Assembly: GCF_032773895.1 (NCBI RefSeq)
Contig: NZ_CP120416.1
Coordinates: 2,788,001 to 2,852,000 of the forward strand
Length of the DNA stretch: 64,000 bases
Source: Teredinibacter sp. KSP-S5-2
GTDB lineage: Bacteria > Pseudomonadota > Gammaproteobacteria > Pseudomonadales > Cellvibrionaceae
Direction of reading: 5' to 3'
Made by a program: the position numbers and the translations under genes. The notes under the pieces are model-generated. The model was not told the origin of the DNA and did not search any database. It was given only the letters and a program-made list of their open reading frames with translations. Positions within the stretch are counted from its first letter, which is position 1; every line of letters begins with the position of its first letter. This document shows, one piece after another, positions 41,173-50,828 of the stretch.

Positions 41173-41850
41173 TCAATCCAATTCCCCTAGCAGCTCAAAT
41201 AAAGGAACGAATTGCTTGTAAATATCTGCCACATAGTGAACACATGAATCACTATGTAACTCCGAGGGGATATGCCCCCGGTGAAAACTCAAAACCTGTT
41301 TATACCGAAGCAAGTCAGCGAAGGGATGCTCCCCATCAAACTGTGAGGGAACCCGTTTCAAGTCCGGCCCCTCAACTTCCAGGTTAGGTTGCTGGCGGTA
41401 TTGTTGCATCAAATTCGTCAAGTTTGCGGCAAAATCTGTGTAGGCCACCTTCTGTCGATATCGAGCCAGTTTATTCTTCGGCATTTCAAAACAGCCCGCA
41501 CCAAGGGATAAGTGATCCAACTCCAAACCAAAATAAAAGCCACGAAACCCTGGCTCAGGTTTGCCTGTTTCTGTATAGGGGAAAAACGCCATATGTATCC
41601 AGGTGTTATAAGGTGTCTTATCCCGACTAAAGCGGACATCACGATGAATGCGAAACACCTTAGGCAAGAGCTGACAACCCGCCATCATAGACAATTCATT
41701 TGCCATTAACTCAGCAAACTCTGTGCTAGGTTGTTTAATATGCTCCTCATAACGCAACTTGTTTTCATGAAACCAGGAGCGGTTATTATTGTTTGCCAAT
41801 TCATTAAGAAAAGTAACCGCATGCTTGGAGAAGCCCTCAAACATTGACAT
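41173..41850 (-). CDS. DUF2461 (TIGR02453) family protein
   Basis: 225 residues, full length for the family. The N-terminal FLNELANNNNRSWFHENKLRYEEHI, the RIHRDVRFSRDKTPYNTWI segment and GFYFGLELDHLSLGAGCFEMPK are diagnostic. Proteins of this family are soluble and of unknown function. Single gene; the only thing added by context is its separation from neighbours on both sides. Confidence 0.93.
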   Translation of the reverse strand: MSMFEGFSKHAVTFLNELANNNNRSWFHENKLRYEEHIKQPSTEFAELMANELSMMAGCQLLPKVFRIHRDVRFSRDKTPYNTWIHMAFFPYTETGKPEPGFRGFYFGLELDHLSLGAGCFEMPKNKLARYRQKVAYTDFAANLTNLMQQYRQQPNLEVEGPDLKRVPSQFDGEHPFADLLRYKQVLSFHRGHIPSELHSDSCVHYVADIYKQFVPLFELLGELD

Positions 41851-42028
41851 CTTTTGTAAACCTGAAAAATAGGATTATTGTTATTGGTGAGTAACAAATC
41901 ATAACCTATTCACCAAATAATGTAGCGTAAAAAGAATTAAAACAACTTTATACTGTTTTCCGAACTCACCCATATACCAATGTAGTGATGATAACAAAGA
42001 AAGTTTTACGATACATCTGAAGGTATTT

Positions 42029-43135
42029 ATGTTCTCACATCTAAAAAAACTTCTGCTAGTCCCTATAGGCATTCTTGCCGCGTGCAGCAACAGCTTTGAC
42101 AACATGATTATCAGCCTTGTGCCACGACCACAAGCCCCCAAAGAAAGACCTTACCAAATTCGTGAAATTGAATTTAACAACCCCCAAGACGGAATCAAAA
42201 TAGCCGGTGAGTTAACCTACCCATCCACAGGAAATGATTTCCCCGCATTTGTATTAATTTCCGGTCATGAAGACGGCGCTTCACCAGCCAACAGGAATAG
42301 CGAAATAACCGGACACAAGTATTTTCTAGTGATTTCAGACCTATTAACCAAACGCGGTTACGCTGTATTGCGTTTTGATAATCGAGGTGTTGGAAAAAGT
42401 TCAGGTGACTATACTACGGCTTCGGATGATGAATTTGCATCAGACGCTGCAGCAGCATTGAAGTGGCTGCGGGAAGAATCCAATATACCACTCTCATTAA
42501 CAGGTTTTCTCGGGCATTCACAAGGTGGCGTGAAAGCTTTACTTGCTGCCTCACATGAAAAACCTGACTTTATTGTCGCACTGGCTGGCTTAGGGGTAGA
42601 AACGTCCACGGAACTATTTGTTAGACAAAATCAAACGTTAAATAAACATGAGGGAATGAACCAAACACAGATAGACCAAATGTGTCGGGAAATAACCGAT
42701 ATTATCGCAATTCTTCAAAACTCAAACACGCTAAATGAAGCAAGGGAAAATATTCGCGAGTATGCTGTGAACTCTGGCGTAGACAATGAAAAGAACATAC
42801 AAAATCTTGTTAATCACTTTGCTACTAATTGGTGGTACAAAGAAGTACGCCGGGACCCTATCGCATTACTAAAAAGCTATGACGGCCCAATATTAAGCTT
42901 ATTTGGCTCAAAAGACCTACTGGTATCATCGTCAATCAATGAAGCACCTGTCCGGAAACTACTGATAAATCCACAATCGGAAGCACTTACCTATGACGGT
43001 TTGAACCATCTATTTCAAACGGCAAAAAAAGGTACAGGCCCATATGAATACTGGGAAATAGAGACAACCATTGAAGAGAAAGTCGTAGATAAGATTGATA
43101 GCTGGACAAAATCAATCATTCACAGCTCAATCTAA
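42029..43135 (+). CDS. Alpha/beta hydrolase, probable lipoprotein
   Basis: 368 residues. N-terminal lipobox (GILAACSN, Cys at 19). Hydrolase fold with the oxyanion region FVLISGHEDGA, RFDNRGVGKSSGDYTT, the nucleophile elbow GHSQGG, an acid residue in LFGSKDLLV and the final His in DGLNHLFQ. Related to the acyl-peptide hydrolase/dienelactone hydrolase-type esterases (YqiA/Est groups). Substrate unknown; expected at the outer membrane or periplasm. Single gene. Confidence 0.88.
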   Translation: MFSHLKKLLLVPIGILAACSNSFDNMIISLVPRPQAPKERPYQIREIEFNNPQDGIKIAGELTYPSTGNDFPAFVLISGHEDGASPANRNSEITGHKYFLVISDLLTKRGYAVLRFDNRGVGKSSGDYTTASDDEFASDAAAALKWLREESNIPLSLTGFLGHSQGGVKALLAASHEKPDFIVALAGLGVETSTELFVRQNQTLNKHEGMNQTQIDQMCREITDIIAILQNSNTLNEARENIREYAVNSGVDNEKNIQNLVNHFATNWWYKEVRRDPIALLKSYDGPILSLFGSKDLLVSSSINEAPVRKLLINPQSEALTYDGLNHLFQTAKKGTGPYEYWEIETTIEEKVVDKIDSWTKSIIHSSI

Positions 43136-43277
43136 TGGACAGGACAACACACTTCTCTTACTGGCGATTCTGGTGTCAGTTTTGGCTAAGTTGCCGTCAT
43201 GGGTCGACTTATATATAGAAAGGCCAATACCAATCCAGTCAACCAATATTGGCCAGCATCTATATAAATACTCTAAG

Positions 43278-43814
43278 TTAATAACGCCCCAACTCAACGA
43301 CTTGCTGTGCAAGAATTTTATCTTTCGAGTGCCCTTTAACTTTTTTCACTGCTTTTACAGTGACGTAATATTCGTTGCCTTTGCCACCGGAACAGGGTGG
43401 CATGTATGCACCGGCTTTATCCCAACCCGCACCGTTGTGCTCCGCAATTAACAGAAAGTCTTCCGGTAGATCAAAACTGTGCCCAGGTAACGAGGGCACG
43501 GCCACGTGTTTAATGCTTTCTTTTACCAGAAACCCTACTCTTCCGTGACCGCCATTATCCATCGGCGGATAGTTTCGGTCGCTGTATTCAAATACCAGCA
43601 TATAGGTGCCGCGAGGAATATTCTCTACCACATATGCTGGTGTACTGGGCGCACCACCAAAGCGTTGGCATTGCTGCCCCTGTGGTACAGTGTTGCCATT
43701 CCATGCACTTGCATCAGAAAACATCACCGTAAAAGCGGGCTTGCTGGCTTCTTCCGCGAGCAGCAAAGGAGAAAAGACCATCACCATTAAAATCAGATAC
43801 CGACAAAGCTTCAT
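43278..43814 (-). CDS. Exported protein, possibly PEBP/YbhB-like
   Basis: 178 residues from the ATG at 43814, which places a signal peptide (LCRYLILMVMVFSPLLLA) at the N-terminus; a longer frame to 43889 lacks one there. The mature part includes VENIPRGTYMLVFEYSDRNYPPMDNGGHGRVGF, reminiscent of phosphatidylethanolamine-binding proteins, where a Pro-Gly loop precedes a Asp/His ligand site. This likeness is weak. Two pairs of Cys could form a disulfide. Function unknown. Confidence 0.7.
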   Translation of the reverse strand: MKLCRYLILMVMVFSPLLLAEEASKPAFTVMFSDASAWNGNTVPQGQQCQRFGGAPSTPAYVVENIPRGTYMLVFEYSDRNYPPMDNGGHGRVGFLVKESIKHVAVPSLPGHSFDLPEDFLLIAEHNGAGWDKAGAYMPPCSGGKGNEYYVTVKAVKKVKGHSKDKILAQQVVELGRY

Positions 43815-43926
43815 TCTCTTACCCCACCCACAGCAAAAAACGGTGTCAATTATAGAAAACGTATTTTGATTGTGATTCGACCAGATCAAATTTCAATGTA
43901 AATACCGCCGAAATAACCAAGCAAAA

Positions 43927-43959
43927 AAAAGCGCTATAACAAGAAGCTATAGCGCTTTT
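43927..43959 (-). terminator. Terminator of nrdJb
   Basis: Perfect 12-bp stem AAAAGCGCTATA / TATAGCGCTTTT with a 9-base loop, 25 bases after the nrdJb stop; U-run on the minus strand. Confidence 0.93.
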
Positions 43960-43984
43960 AAATATCGATAAAGAGTAATCTATA

Positions 43985-44665
43985 CTATCCGCACTTGGAG
44001 TTGCCACAATTCAAGCAGGTCATGCACCCATCCATCAAAATCATGGCTTTGGTATAACACTTCATGCACAACTGTGCACTTTCAGGGAACTCACCCGCTT
44101 CAGTTTTCTTACCTTTTTTCTGGTTATACTCATCCAGCTTTTCCTGAAGAATTTGCTTCTGGATATCGCTCAATTCTTCTGGTTGAAGCAGGCCAATGGT
44201 GGTTAAGTGTGTTTCAATCGCATCCCCGATTTCTGCAACCAGAGAAGGCATAAACTTACCGCCAGATTTAAAGTAACCGCCTTTAGGGTCAAATACCGCT
44301 TTAAGCTCTTCAACCAAAAAGGTGACATCCCCACCTTTTCTGAATACCGCAGAAATAACCCGCGTTAACGCAACAACCCACTGAAAGTGATCCATATTTT
44401 TTGAGTTAATAAAAATCTCAAATGGTCTTCGCTGTTCGTATTCCGTTCCTGGATTCAGGATAATATCGTTGATCGTGATATACAGCGCATGATCAGATAA
44501 AGGCGTTTTAATTTTATAGGTTGCCCCGACCAACATTTCCGGCCGGTTCACGTCTTCATGCATATGCTGAATTTTCAGCTCTTCTTCAACAGCTGGTTTG
44601 GCTTCCTCATTCTCTCGTTTGACCGAGTAACCAACAATTTTTTTCTCAATTTTTGTCATAGACAT
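43985..44665 (-). CDS. nrdJb: Ribonucleotide reductase class II, C-terminal subunit NrdJb
   Basis: 226 residues. Corresponds to the C-terminal part of adenosylcobalamin-dependent reductases: a TSCPD-like domain (YKIKTPLSDHALYITINDI; GGYFKSGGKFMPSLVAEIG) and the final zinc/redox cluster CMKCYTKAMILMDGC...CLNCGNSKCG, which regenerates the active-site disulfide. Split from NrdJa, as in Pseudomonas aeruginosa. Lies 91 bases after nrdJa. Gives oxygen-independent deoxyribonucleotide synthesis. Confidence 0.9.
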   Translation of the reverse strand: MSMTKIEKKIVGYSVKRENEEAKPAVEEELKIQHMHEDVNRPEMLVGATYKIKTPLSDHALYITINDIILNPGTEYEQRRPFEIFINSKNMDHFQWVVALTRVISAVFRKGGDVTFLVEELKAVFDPKGGYFKSGGKFMPSLVAEIGDAIETHLTTIGLLQPEELSDIQKQILQEKLDEYNQKKGKKTEAGEFPESAQLCMKCYTKAMILMDGCMTCLNCGNSKCG

Positions 44666-44756
44666 AATCGTATTCTCAAATTCTTTTTTATCTTACTTTT
44701 ATGTTTGGCATTCAGGGTACGGTTAACAGGTGTTTATCTTAAAACCTTTGGTCAAC

Positions 44757-46892
44757 TTACAATTTACCGTAGTAACCCTCTTTTAACGCATCGTACAAAT
44801 TGGCTGCAGTATGTTCTTCTCCATCATATTCAATCATTTCATTCCCTTTTAGTTCAACTGTACTGCCATCATCCAACGTAAAGGTATAGGTTGTCGCGGC
44901 CAGATCTTCTTCTTTCACCAATACGCCCTGGAACGCTTCTGGATTAAAACGGAAGGTGGTACAACCTTTCAGCCCTTTATCGTATGCATACAAATAAATG
45001 CCCTTGAACTCTTCATAGGAAATATCTGTAGGTACATTAATAGTTTTTGAAATAGAGGAATCAATCCACTTTTGCGCTGCCGCCTGCACATCAACGTGCT
45101 CTTTTGGCGTAATACTATCCGCAACCACAAAATAATCCGGTACGTCATTCGCTCCAGCTTCGGCGTTAACCAAAGTTCTGTAGGCCAATAACTCATAGGA
45201 ATAAACCGCAATGTTTTCCTTCGATTTCTTCCCTTCTCGAATCACGTTTCGCGAATACTGATGCGCAAAACTCGGTTCAATACCGTTACTTACATTGTTT
45301 GCCAAAGACAAAGAAATGGTTCCGGTTGGGGCAATGGAAGAATGGTGGGTAAACCGGCAACCATGCTCCACGATATCTTGAATAATTTCTGGCGCTTCCT
45401 CGCCAACAGTTTGCATATAACGACTGTATTTGGCCAACAAATGCTTACCGGCCAGTTTATCTCCCACTTTAATACCGTCTTTCACCATTTCCGGACGAAG
45501 GCGCAGCATTTCTGCCGTTACATCAAATTCCTGCTCCAGAATAGGTGCCGCCCCTTTTTCTTTAGCTAGCGCAACACCTTCGCGCCAACCAGTTAAAGCA
45601 AGCTCGCGGGATACCTGCTCTGTAAACGCAATTGACGCCGAACTTCCGTATTGAATACCTAACAGGGTTAACGTAGAACCCAAGCCCAAAAAGCCCATTC
45701 CGTGACGACGCTTACTGAAAATTTCGGCCTGCTGCTCCGGTAGCGCCAAGCCATTAATTTCGACCACGTTATCCAGCATGCGAGTAAAGATCCCCACCAC
45801 TTCGCGGAACTTCTCCCATTGGAAAACAGCGTCTTCAGTAAAAGGCTTTTCAACAAATTTGGTCAGGTTAACCGAGCCAAGAAGACAGCTACCATACGGC
45901 GGTAGGGGTTGTTCGCCACATGGGTTAGTTGCCCGAATATTCTCACAGAACCAGGCGTTGTTCATTTCATTGACGTGATCAATCAAAATAAAACCGGGTT
46001 CAGAAAAATCGTAAGTGGAGGTCATGATCTGATTCCACAAACGGTGAGCAGGAATTTTTTTATAAATTAAACACGCCGTTAAACCAGACTCATTCGTCAC
46101 ATACGATTCCGCACTGGGCACTCTCCGCCAAACAACGGTATCAGTGTTAGTCAGGTCGATATTATCCCGCTCAACATCCGCCTTGGATAATGGGAATGAC
46201 AACGGCCAATCCTGCTCTTTTTTAACCGCTTCAACAAACTCATCGGTAATCAATAGAGACAAGTTAAACTGACGCAACTTACCATCTTCCCGTTTAGCAC
46301 GAATAAACTCTGAAACGTCCGGGTGGTTCACATCGAAAGTGGCCATTTGCGCCCCACGGCGACCGCCTGCGGACGATACGGTAAAACACATCTTGTCGAA
46401 CACATCCATAAATGAAAGTGGACCAGATGTGTGCGCACCCGCACCCGAAACATACGCCCCTTTCGGACGTAAAGTAGAAAATTCATAGCCGATGCCGCAA
46501 CCAGCTTTCAGAGTCAAACCGGCTTCCAGGTTTTTCTGCAGAATATCGCGCATGGAATCCTGAATTGTGCCGGAAACTGTACAATTAATCGTGGAGGTCG
46601 CAGGCTTATGCTCTTCTGCACCGGCGTTAGAGATAATTCTTCCCGCCGGAATCGCTCCATTTTGTAAGGCATAGAAAAAGCGTTTTTCCCAAGTTGCAGA
46701 CTTCTTCCCCTCAACCTTGGCGATCGCCTTGGCAACACGTCGTAACGTAGCATCAACATCATCATCTATCGCTTTACCGTCTTTGTCCTTCAGACGATAC
46801 TTCTTATCCCATATATCCCTGGACGCTTCTTGCATTCCCACATTGTCCAAACTTTGAGCAGTAGAATCACTATCTATTGTGCCACCTTCCAT
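44757..46892 (-). CDS. nrdJa: Ribonucleotide reductase class II, catalytic subunit NrdJa (adenosylcobalamin-dependent)
   Basis: 711 residues. The active-site NPCGEQPLPPYGSCLLGSVN segment, GCGIGYEFSTLRPKGAYVSGAG and GMGFLGLGSTLTLLG are class II hallmarks. The C-terminal redox Cys cluster is absent and supplied by NrdJb downstream. Makes deoxyribonucleotides with vitamin B12 coenzyme in the cytoplasm. No cobalamin riboswitch was recognised in the 150 bases upstream. Co-transcribed with nrdJb to the terminator at 43927. Confidence 0.95.
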   Translation of the reverse strand: MEGGTIDSDSTAQSLDNVGMQEASRDIWDKKYRLKDKDGKAIDDDVDATLRRVAKAIAKVEGKKSATWEKRFFYALQNGAIPAGRIISNAGAEEHKPATSTINCTVSGTIQDSMRDILQKNLEAGLTLKAGCGIGYEFSTLRPKGAYVSGAGAHTSGPLSFMDVFDKMCFTVSSAGGRRGAQMATFDVNHPDVSEFIRAKREDGKLRQFNLSLLITDEFVEAVKKEQDWPLSFPLSKADVERDNIDLTNTDTVVWRRVPSAESYVTNESGLTACLIYKKIPAHRLWNQIMTSTYDFSEPGFILIDHVNEMNNAWFCENIRATNPCGEQPLPPYGSCLLGSVNLTKFVEKPFTEDAVFQWEKFREVVGIFTRMLDNVVEINGLALPEQQAEIFSKRRHGMGFLGLGSTLTLLGIQYGSSASIAFTEQVSRELALTGWREGVALAKEKGAAPILEQEFDVTAEMLRLRPEMVKDGIKVGDKLAGKHLLAKYSRYMQTVGEEAPEIIQDIVEHGCRFTHHSSIAPTGTISLSLANNVSNGIEPSFAHQYSRNVIREGKKSKENIAVYSYELLAYRTLVNAEAGANDVPDYFVVADSITPKEHVDVQAAAQKWIDSSISKTINVPTDISYEEFKGIYLYAYDKGLKGCTTFRFNPEAFQGVLVKEEDLAATTYTFTLDDGSTVELKGNEMIEYDGEEHTAANLYDALKEGYYGKL

Positions 46893-47044
46893 ACTTCAAC
46901 CCCATATATTGTGCTTTTTTGTAAAGGGTAGTATTAAAACGTTCGAAAGGAAAGACCAAATTGACCTGAGTCAACAGAGACTTCAAATACCCACACGGAG
47001 ATAGTGCTCTTAGAACCGATGGCGCTTAAAGTTAGGTGATGGAT

Positions 47045-47413
47045 ATGACCGTTCGTGCTTTAGTTGCACAAGAAATAGACACCTCCCCTTTTTCTGCCCA
47101 ATGGACAGCCAAGGGGCATACTTTGTGCCTGGGTCATTGGGAAATAACCTACCTAGGTATGCCTGTCGAACTCCCCGAAGAACGAAAAAGCGACGATATG
47201 GGCACCTGGGGCATCTACAGTTTTATTTATGATGACGACCCGGATTTTGCCGAAGGACAGGAAGAAGAAGAATGGATTGTCGACAACGCCGAGTGGCTGG
47301 CTGAATGTTTTTTACTCAACGATATCCTCATCGACGAACAACATATGCGCTGGTTTTATCAAGCCGTGAATCAAGAAGACTGGCGTTGCGGTAGCTGCGG
47401 CGGGTGCCTTTAA
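47045..47413 (+). CDS. Small acidic protein with C-terminal CGSCGGC tail
   Basis: 122 residues from the ATG at 47045, chosen because the AGG ribosome-binding site sits eight bases before it; earlier GTG and ATG codons are too close. Very acidic middle (YDDDPDFAEGQEEEEWIVD). The end, WRCGSCGGCL, has three Cys that could bind metal. Divergent from nrdJa with 150 bases between. Not a family I recognise; no membrane segment. Confidence 0.7.
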   Translation: MTVRALVAQEIDTSPFSAQWTAKGHTLCLGHWEITYLGMPVELPEERKSDDMGTWGIYSFIYDDDPDFAEGQEEEEWIVDNAEWLAECFLLNDILIDEQHMRWFYQAVNQEDWRCGSCGGCL

Positions 47414-47422
47414 CTGCCCAGC

Positions 47423-48061
47423 CTATGATTCACTCGCCTTTTGCAAAGCAACAAGATCACACCCCACTATCGCGGCCAGATTTTCCGTTATTTTCCCGGC
47501 ACTCCAATCCCACCATGCAATATCTAACAACTGCTGAATGACCTCATCGTCAAATCGCTGTTTAATCACCTTGGCCGGATTCCCCCCCACAACGCTATAA
47601 GCAGGAACATCGTTAACCACAACCGACTTACTGGCCACTATCGCGCCACTACCAATTTCAACACCGGGCATAATCGTTGCGTCGTAGCCAATCCAGACAT
47701 CATGACCAATCACCGTATCGCCCTTATAGGGCAACTCACCATCCTCGGGCATCACCTTCTCCCACCCCTGACCAAATATCTGAAATGGGTAAGTCGAAAA
47801 ACCAGACATCTTATGGTTTGCGCCATTCATAATAAATTTGACATCTTTGGCGATGGCACAAAATTTCCCGATAATTAACTTATCGCCAATAAACGGAAAG
47901 TGATACAGGACATTGCTTTCAAAACGCTCTGGCCCGTCCGGGTCGTCGTAATAGGTGTAATCACCAACAATAATATTGTCAGAAGAAATGTAGTTTTTCA
48001 GATATCCAACTTGAGGAAACCCTTTCATAGGTTCTTTATCATCAGGATTTGGGCCGTGCAA
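47423..48061 (-). CDS. Xenobiotic (Vat/CatB-type) hexapeptide acetyltransferase
   Basis: 212 residues, the family's usual size. The N-terminus [58 protein letters not shown] and the left-handed beta-helix [36 protein letters not shown] are typical of streptogramin/chloramphenicol acetyltransferases. The His in MNGANH is the catalytic base in the family. Substrate is not shown; such genes also occur as intrinsic chromosomal copies. First minus-strand gene at the edge of the accessory run. Confidence 0.9.
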   Translation of the reverse strand: MHGPNPDDKEPMKGFPQVGYLKNYISSDNIIVGDYTYYDDPDGPERFESNVLYHFPFIGDKLIIGKFCAIAKDVKFIMNGANHKMSGFSTYPFQIFGQGWEKVMPEDGELPYKGDTVIGHDVWIGYDATIMPGVEIGSGAIVASKSVVVNDVPAYSVVGGNPAKVIKQRFDDEVIQQLLDIAWWDWSAGKITENLAAIVGCDLVALQKASES

Positions 48062-48094
48062 AGTGCCTCCTATGTCTAGATGCTTTTTTAAAGC

Positions 48095-48487
48095 TCACCG
48101 CTTACCAATTTTAATAAGTTTGGGATTACCATTTAAATCAACTATTCGATAGGTACGGTTTGGAGAAACATTAATACGCAACTGAACTGGAGAGCGGTCT
48201 TGGGGCAAAGTTTCACCATGCATAATTATGTATAGATTGCTTAACCTTACAGTCAAAATATGAGTTCCTTCAGATACCAATACTGTAGGTACTATTGGTA
48301 CGAAAAATCTACTTTCCGCTCTGTATGGAGGAGAGCCATCAACAAGAACAATTTCATACGGAGAACCCAGGACATAGTCCTCAATTTGAATAGATCTATT
48401 CTCACTAGACTTAGAACACCCAAATAAAAACAATACAGAGAAGATTATTAATATTATGTGTTTATACAAATACTTGCCTTTTATCAA
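48095..48487 (-). CDS. Small lipoprotein, unknown function
   Basis: 130 residues. Lipoprotein signal (IILIIFSVLFLFGC, Cys at 24) followed by a beta-rich domain (YRAESRFFVPIVPTVLVSEG; LRINVSPNRTYRIVDLNG) that looks like a small Ig-like or carboxypeptidase-regulatory-type fold. Not recognised. Between the acetyltransferase and another lipoprotein gene, all on the minus strand. Confidence 0.65.
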   Translation of the reverse strand: MIKGKYLYKHIILIIFSVLFLFGCSKSSENRSIQIEDYVLGSPYEIVLVDGSPPYRAESRFFVPIVPTVLVSEGTHILTVRLSNLYIIMHGETLPQDRSPVQLRINVSPNRTYRIVDLNGNPKLIKIGKR

Positions 48488-48593
48488 TTTCCATAACTGA
48501 TTATATTCATCAAAGCCAGAGCATTTTAACTCGCTAGATCAAGGCATATTAACATTACGCAAAGAACAAAATCCCTTTAAGCTGAATATATGG

Positions 48594-49082
48594 CTACAAG
48601 TCATCCAGGTCTTCAATTGTCACCACTCCAGGTGTTTTACCTTTATTCGGAAAGTTCTCCCTATCTTGCTCGGTTGCAGGTTCGTTACACTCTCCCCTGA
48701 CAACTGGGCGACCAGACGTCGCGCCATCTTTGTAGAGTATATACCCTTCCCGACAGTACTGAGATTCCGCTATAGCTTGATTCAGTAATTGCTCAATTTG
48801 CTTATTATTGTTTAGCTTGGGCTTACCCGGTGCACGCCGTCCGTCCATTCCTCCACCCGGCGGAGGGCCACCTCTCCCTTTTTCTCCCCTGGGATCACCT
48901 TGTCCTCGAGCACCAGGACGTCTACCGTCAAAGTCGGGGCCAGTTAAACGAAATTGAAATTGCTTAATCCCATTTGGGTAAATAGCAGTCACCAATTCAC
49001 CGCTGACGGGTTTCGGAGGTCGATGGTTAGCACAAGCAACAACAAAAAAGGACACCAGAGTAAAAAAAACAAGTTTTAACAT
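48594..49082 (-). CDS. Pro/Gly/Arg-rich lipoprotein, unknown function
   Basis: 162 residues. Lipobox FFVVACAN (Cys at 17). A middle section, about residues 55-95, is a low-complexity Arg/Gly/Pro/Asp stretch (GRRPGARGQGDPRGEKGRGG), then a short folded region with two Cys (SQYCREGYILYKD; VRGECNEP). Not a known family. AT-rich flanks. Confidence 0.65.
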   Translation of the reverse strand: MLKLVFFTLVSFFVVACANHRPPKPVSGELVTAIYPNGIKQFQFRLTGPDFDGRRPGARGQGDPRGEKGRGGPPPGGGMDGRRAPGKPKLNNNKQIEQLLNQAIAESQYCREGYILYKDGATSGRPVVRGECNEPATEQDRENFPNKGKTPGVVTIEDLDDL

Positions 49083-49346
49083 AGAATTAACAGTTCATAT
49101 CATGATTGATGTTTTTCTGACAGCAATACTAACCAAAACAACTGTTAATTATTGTTAAGCGAGCGAAAAGAATCGTAAAGCTTTAAACTCTACTAGCTCC
49201 CCGTACCATACCGGCAATCCGGCTATATAAATAGTATTCCTATAGCCACGATAAACCACACAAAGTCGTAAAAACTGAAAGCTACAGAATAGAACTATTA
49301 CATTCTCACGGATATCAGTTTTAAAATGGTATTTTCCAAACCAAGA

Positions 49347-50045
49347 TTAATCAGCCACTTCGGGGAGAAAAGAGATATCAATATAGTGCTTCTTGGGATT
49401 ACCTTTATCGATTAGAACAGAGATATCATCAGTATGAATATGATCCGTTGGATCAAACCATATATTTTCACTACTGAACACATGCAATTTACCTGTAGTA
49501 GGATTCTTCCATTGAGCATATATCTTATATGGGTTTCTACCATTAACAGATAGTGATTTATTTCTTTCCACACTCTGAAATTTAGCTTTAACACGAACAC
49601 CATTCTGCTTTAAATATTCTATTTTCCTTCCTGTCAGATTCCCAAAAACAATAATTGAAGCTCCCACAAGAGAAAAAACAGCACCCAGCCCACCTAAAAT
49701 AACTGCAGCTCCCCACAACGAGAAGAATCCGTTAATTTTAGCTTGCTCCGGAGAAGAGGATTGATACAGAACTTGAACGACTTCGCCCCTGGAATAGCTA
49801 GGGGGATTACTGCCCATCGAAGATGTAAATTCTACAAGAGTGCCATCTCGAGTCTCAAACTGAACAACAGGTCGGTAGGTTGTTGAATCGCTTGATCTCG
49901 AACGCACCAAATCCACAACCACGCCCTCGGCGGCTAAACTATCCCGCATAAAATCTTGTGTATTTTTATACACGAAGAAAGCGCCCAACAATAAGCCTAA
50001 ACCCACTAACGTAAAAATATATTTTATAACTACAATTGTCTTCAT
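49347..50045 (-). CDS. DUF3592 domain-containing membrane protein
   Basis: 232 residues. TM1 (YIFTLVGLGLLLGAFFVY), a 60-residue outside loop with the DUF3592 motifs GVVVDLVRSRSSDSTTYRPVVQFETRDG and RGEVVQVLYQSSSPEQAKI, TM2 (LWGAAVILGGLGAVFSLVGASIIVFG), and a C-terminal domain. Function unknown; this family is common as stand-alone membrane proteins. Confidence 0.82.
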   Translation of the reverse strand: MKTIVVIKYIFTLVGLGLLLGAFFVYKNTQDFMRDSLAAEGVVVDLVRSRSSDSTTYRPVVQFETRDGTLVEFTSSMGSNPPSYSRGEVVQVLYQSSSPEQAKINGFFSLWGAAVILGGLGAVFSLVGASIIVFGNLTGRKIEYLKQNGVRVKAKFQSVERNKSLSVNGRNPYKIYAQWKNPTTGKLHVFSSENIWFDPTDHIHTDDISVLIDKGNPKKHYIDISFLPEVAD

Positions 50046-50164
50046 AACTCACTATACCCAAATATCACCACAGTCTTTTTTTAACATATACTTAAGAGCA
50101 GTTGGCAACTTAGATAAAGAACATTGCCAACTCAACATATTCATATTAAAGCCCCGCAATACCT

Positions 50165-50629
50165 TTACTTAAGCAGACCTATATTACTATAAACATAAGT
50201 AGGCTTACCTTTACCGGCCAAGTTATCCTTAAATTCACTATACAGCAATAACCGCGTTGGTATTCCTTTATCCATAATAGCTATATACCATTTTCCTTCC
50301 AACAACACATCTGGCTTACCACATGAGTTGGCATATCGATAATACTTAACCACTTTCGAATTTTGATAACCCCAACCATATAGCACTTCAACTTGTGTAA
50401 GTGCATTATATGGAGGTATTTCTTGGTGCCAATCTAAACTCACTTTGACGACGGCCACATCGACACCACTTGAAATAGCTTCAATGGCTAGATCATTTTC
50501 TGAGGGAGGAGGAACATATGTAAATTCACCGAACGCATCATCTGGAGGAATAATAACTGGCAAAGCAACCGAACATGCATAGCCATTAATCGACACAAAC
50601 ATTCCAATAGCCAAAAAAAGAATCTTCAT
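50165..50629 (-). CDS. Exported small protein, unknown function
   Basis: 154 residues from the ATG at 50629, which begins a signal peptide (MKILFLAIGMFVSINGYA). A GTG at 50644 adds five residues with no better ribosome-binding site. The mature part is beta-rich, with VDVAVVKVSLDWHQEIPPYNALTQVEVLYGWG and two Cys. It resembles the general class of NTF/transferrin-like exported proteins only in pattern; not recognised. Confidence 0.6.
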   Translation of the reverse strand: MKILFLAIGMFVSINGYACSVALPVIIPPDDAFGEFTYVPPPSENDLAIEAISSGVDVAVVKVSLDWHQEIPPYNALTQVEVLYGWGYQNSKVVKYYRYANSCGKPDVLLEGKWYIAIMDKGIPTRLLLYSEFKDNLAGKGKPTYVYSNIGLLK

Positions 50630-50828
50630 TCCTATACCACACACAAAACCTAATATTTACGACAAAACAAATCCTATTCACCTTCCAGTTTATACCGGTG
50701 CTCATACGTATTTATCCGAGAACACCATCTTATCTATCGTCCTCCAAAAATCCCATGACACGTTCAGAATCTCATATAACGTATTTGAACCACTAAACTA
50801 TAACTTCACTTAACTGGTACATCTTTAT

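Noticed and set aside
46893-47044. Cobalamin riboswitch before nrdJa
   Set aside because: The gap is only about 150 bases and no B12-box-like sequence or complex fold was recognised.
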